Of a DNA stretch of 64,000 bases, positions 61,792 through 64,000 are shown piece after piece (the stretch's first letter is position 1; every line of letters begins with the position of its first letter). The notes below the pieces were generated by a model, which saw only the letters and a program-made list of their open reading frames with translations, was not told the DNA's origin and ran no database searches. This DNA comes from Paracoccaceae bacterium. Its GTDB lineage: Bacteria > Pseudomonadota > Alphaproteobacteria > Rhodobacterales > Rhodobacteraceae. The translations under genes were made by a program, and so were the position numbers. The stretch lies in the NCBI GenBank assembly GCA_030148005.1, contig JASBUI010000040.1:84663-148662 (forward strand). Direction: 5' to 3'.

Positions 61792-62696
61792 GCGCGCCGG
61801 GTGGACATAAGGCTATCCTTTGCGTCGGGCGCATCTATTGCGATCTGATCTTTACCGGTGCGCCGCGTCTTCCAAGCCTTGGAACAGAGGTTTTCGCCGA
61901 AGCGCTAAGCCTGCATGCAGGCGGCGGCGCCTTTATCACGGCGGCCTATCTGTCGGCGCTTGGGCGCAAGGTGCATCTTGCCGCTACGCTTCCTGCCGAT
62001 CCGTTCGCGGGCATTGTCGAAGGTGACATCGCGGCGGCAGGTGTCGATGCGGGCCTTTGCAAGGCGGCCGCGCCGGGGTCCGAGCCGCAGGTAACCGTGG
62101 CGATGACCGGGCAAGAGGATCGCGCGTTCCTGACGCGCCGCACCGGCCCGGCGTTTCCAGAGTTTGATCAAAGCGCACTGGTGGATGCGGGCATCGGGCA
62201 TCTGCATATCGGAGAGCTTGCAACCTTGCTTGAGCATCCGGAACTTTTAGACATTGCCCGCGCCGCCGGGGCAAGCGTGTCGCTGGATTGCGGCTGGGAC
62301 GATGCGGTCATGGGCAAGGCGGGCGATCTGATCGGTTCGGTCGATGTCTTTCTTCCCAACGAAGTGGAAAGCGCGCGCCTGATCGCGATGGGGCTGCCAG
62401 AGTACCCCGCGCCGTTGACGGTGATTAAGGCCGGGCCAAAGGGCGCGCGGGCGTGGCATGAGGGCAAGCTTGTCAAAGCGCCGACGCGTGCGGTTCGGGT
62501 CGTTGACACCACGGGCGCGGGCGATGCTTTCAACAGCGGGTTTCTGGATGCCTGGCTTGGGGGTATGTCGATGGAAAGCTGTCTGGCCCAAGGCAATGCC
62601 TGCGGGGCGGCGGCGGTTCAAAATCGCGGCGGGCTGGGCGGGCTTTTGGGTCTGGGCGGCAAGAACGGGGCTGCTGCGCGCGCAATGCCGGGGTGA
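61788..62696 (+). CDS. PfkB-family carbohydrate kinase
   Basis: The 302-residue kinase has the ribokinase/PfkB layout, with the glycine-rich segment LHAGGGAFITAAYLSALG (about 43-60) and the C-terminal signature DTTGAGDAFNSGFLDAW with the catalytic aspartate near 248. It phosphorylates a sugar or aminosugar, using ATP. The GTG start overlaps the ATPase stop by four bases, so it is the last gene of the ROK-controlled operon and probably acts on the imported sugar after processing. It differs from ribokinase in several places and its substrate cannot be named. Confidence 0.88.
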   Translation: MSAPGGHKAILCVGRIYCDLIFTGAPRLPSLGTEVFAEALSLHAGGGAFITAAYLSALGRKVHLAATLPADPFAGIVEGDIAAAGVDAGLCKAAAPGSEPQVTVAMTGQEDRAFLTRRTGPAFPEFDQSALVDAGIGHLHIGELATLLEHPELLDIARAAGASVSLDCGWDDAVMGKAGDLIGSVDVFLPNEVESARLIAMGLPEYPAPLTVIKAGPKGARAWHEGKLVKAPTRAVRVVDTTGAGDAFNSGFLDAWLGGMSMESCLAQGNACGAAAVQNRGGLGGLLGLGGKNGAAARAMPG

Positions 62697-62712
62697 TTTT
62701 GCGCCCCTGAAC

Positions 62713-62737
62713 GCATAAGGGTGCTGGCACTTTATGC
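62713..62737 (+). terminator. hairpin after the PfkB kinase gene
   Basis: GCATAA..GTGC pairs with GCAC..TTATGC with a small internal bulge (GG opposite T). No T-tract follows, so it may be a factor-dependent end or processing site of the ABC operon. Confidence 0.45.
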
Positions 62738-62793
62738 GCAATCCATGCCAAAACATTCCAAGATCATTTCCGTAGCGCCAGGAGGGCCGGCCC

Positions 62794-63030
62794 ATGACAT
62801 GTGTTTTTGTTCAGATACGCTGTGTGCCCGGCACCGCTTACCGGGTGGCCGATGCGATCGCCCTGCGCGAGATACACTCGGAACTTTATTCCACCAGCGG
62901 AAATTTCGATCTTTTGCTAAAGCTTTACATCCCCGAAGGTCAGGACGTTGGAAAGTTCATCAACGAGAACCTGCTGGACATCGATGGGATTGAGCGCACG
63001 CTTACAACACTGACATTCAAGGCGTTCTGA
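62794..63030 (+). CDS. stand-alone Lrp/AsnC effector-binding (RAM) domain protein
   Basis: The 78-residue protein contains only the alpha/beta RAM domain of Lrp/AsnC regulators: FVQIRCVPGTAYRVADAI, then STSGNFDLLLKLYIP and IERTLTTLTFKAF. The DNA-binding half is absent. Such proteins bind amino acids and may assemble with full-length Lrp-type regulators. A strong AGGAGG lies eight bases before the ATG. It is 38 bases before a branched-chain-amino-acid-type binding protein gene and may sense its ligand. Confidence 0.85.
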   Translation: MTCVFVQIRCVPGTAYRVADAIALREIHSELYSTSGNFDLLLKLYIPEGQDVGKFINENLLDIDGIERTLTTLTFKAF

Positions 63031-63068
63031 AGCGCCAGACAAGAACAACAACCGGAGGGATGATACCA

Positions 63069-64000
63069 ATGAAGTTATTGAAAGTTGCAGCCGCCGCCAC
63101 GGCGCTGGCGCTTGTCGCTGGCGGGGCATTTGCGGCCAGCCATGGCGCCAAGATCAAGGTCGGCATGATCACAACGCTTTCAGGCGGCGGCGCTGGCCTT
63201 GGCATTGACGTGCGCGATGGCTTTATGCTTGCCGTGAAACAGTCCGGCATGGACAGCATTGATGTCGTCATCGAGGACGATCAGCGCAAACCCGATATCG
63301 CAGTTCAACTGGCTGACAAGATGATCCAGTCCGACAAGGTCGATGTTCTGACCGGCATCATCTGGTCGAACCTTGCAATGGCGGTGGTGCCTTCGGTGAC
63401 CGCACAGGGCAAGTTCTATCTGTCGCCCAACGCCGGGCCTTCGGCGCTTGCGGGCAAGGGTTGCAGCAAGAACTACTTCAACGTCGCATGGCAGAACGAC
63501 AACCTGCACGAAGCGGGCGGGGCCTATGCCAATGACGCGGGCTTTAAGAACAGCTTTATCCTTGCGCCAAACTATCCGGCGGGCAAGGACGCGCTGACCG
63601 GCTACAAGCGCATGTATGGCGGCGAGCTGGCCGGTGAAATCTACACCAAGCTCGGTCAAACCGACTATGCTGCTGAGATCGCGCAGATCCGCGCCTCCGG
63701 TGCGGATTCGGTCTATTTCTTCCTGCCTGGTGGCATGGGGATCTCCTTCCTCAAGCAATATGCCGACAGTGGTGTAGACCTGCCGGTAGTTGGCCCAGCC
63801 TTCAGCTTTGATCAGGGTATCTTGCAAGCCGTGGGCGCCGCAGCGCTGGGCATCAAGAACACCTCGCAGTGGAACAAGGACATCGACAATGCGGCCAATG
63901 CGGCCTTTGTGGCAGATTTCCAGGCCAATTACGGTCGTCTGCCGTCGCTCTTTGCCAGCCAGGGCTTTGACACGGCCATCCTGATGCTCAGCGCGCTGGA
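63069..64000 (+). CDS. ABC transporter binding protein, branched-chain amino acid/amide type (partial)
   Basis: The visible 310 residues begin with a signal peptide (hydrophobic core, AFAAS cleavage near 23) and the Leu/Ile/Val-binding fold: KVGMITTLSGGGAGLGIDVRDGF-type opening, VIEDDQRKPDIAVQLADKMI (near 65-84) and SPNAGPSALAGKGCSKNYFNVAWQ. The gene runs past the window edge, so the C-terminus and following permease genes are not seen. GGAGG lies a few bases before the ATG. Binding proteins of this class often take up aromatic acids or amides as well as amino acids. Confidence 0.9.
   Translation, partial: MKLLKVAAAATALALVAGGAFAASHGAKIKVGMITTLSGGGAGLGIDVRDGFMLAVKQSGMDSIDVVIEDDQRKPDIAVQLADKMIQSDKVDVLTGIIWSNLAMAVVPSVTAQGKFYLSPNAGPSALAGKGCSKNYFNVAWQNDNLHEAGGAYANDAGFKNSFILAPNYPAGKDALTGYKRMYGGELAGEIYTKLGQTDYAAEIAQIRASGADSVYFFLPGGMGISFLKQYADSGVDLPVVGPAFSFDQGILQAVGAAALGIKNTSQWNKDIDNAANAAFVADFQANYGRLPSLFASQGFDTAILMLSAL

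Noticed and set aside
62725..62740. TGGCAC-N5-GCGCA resembling a sigma-54 promoter before the RAM-domain gene
   Set aside because: The -12 element is poor and the same bases form a hairpin with the preceding sequence, which explains them better.
1..64000. CRISPR array, rRNA genes or insertion sequences
   Set aside because: No regularly spaced repeats, rRNA sequence or transposase genes were seen on either strand.

Overview
The window reads as a chromosomal segment of a Rhodobacteraceae-type alphaproteobacterium (Roseobacter/Rhodobacter group). Support comes from the high-GC coding bias, many periplasmic-binding-protein ABC operons for amines and sugars, a psd-pssA-pmtA gene set for phosphatidylcholine, and family-typical gene pairings such as an ArsR-ArsC fusion with GAPDH and ArsJ. 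No species can be named from sequence reading alone. About 50 protein genes, one complete tRNA gene and one tRNA gene fragment are supported.

Layout. 1-7682: right-hand part of an integrated element. An RND efflux pump gene (22-3096) is followed by AT-richer minus-strand genes: a replication initiator, tiny ORFs, an AlpA-like regulator, an orphan protein and a tyrosine recombinase. The element ends at a 3' fragment of a tRNA-Thr(TGT) gene (7638-7682); the intact tRNA is expected to the left, outside the window. 7765-17003: a DeoR regulator divergent from a betaine-type ABC transporter, a choline-kinase-like phosphotransferase, a dimethylglycine-dehydrogenase-like flavoprotein and an inositol-phosphatase-like enzyme. 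17035-20723: a PAS-containing chemotaxis receptor and a glutathione-transferase-like protein. 20786-28605: polyamine uptake and catabolism (SpuC-type aminotransferase, GntR regulator, PotFGHI, PuuA). 28840-30919: psd, pssA and pmtA, which together convert CDP-diacylglycerol to phosphatidylcholine. 30931-34009: arsenate resistance operon. 34069-39132: CDF metal exporter, tRNA-Gly(TCC), ABC exporter and acyl-CoA synthetase.

39291-45064: a two-component system divergent from a DUF2271 protein, a PepSY-membrane/flavodoxin/reductase fusion and ApbE. Together these look like a transmembrane electron-transfer system that loads a periplasmic flavoprotein. 45194-51495: an overlapping cluster of large glycosyltransferases, one fused to an FkbM-type methyltransferase and one carrying a degenerate second glycosyltransferase-like half, with a 48-codon ORF embedded between genes. 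51517-62696: a ROK-regulated sugar-type system with a PIG-L deacetylase, a DMT permease, a complete ABC importer, an argininosuccinate-lyase-like enzyme and a PfkB kinase. 62794-64000: a stand-alone Lrp/AsnC effector-binding domain protein and the start of a branched-chain-amino-acid-type binding protein cut by the window edge.

The best candidates for undescribed biology are the ROK/PIG-L/lyase/kinase catabolic cluster, the DUF2271-PepSY-ApbE redox operon, the DeoR/betaine-ABC/kinase/flavoprotein operon and the glycosyltransferase cluster. Several have clear candidate operators: repeated or inverted motifs in the divergent intergenic regions.
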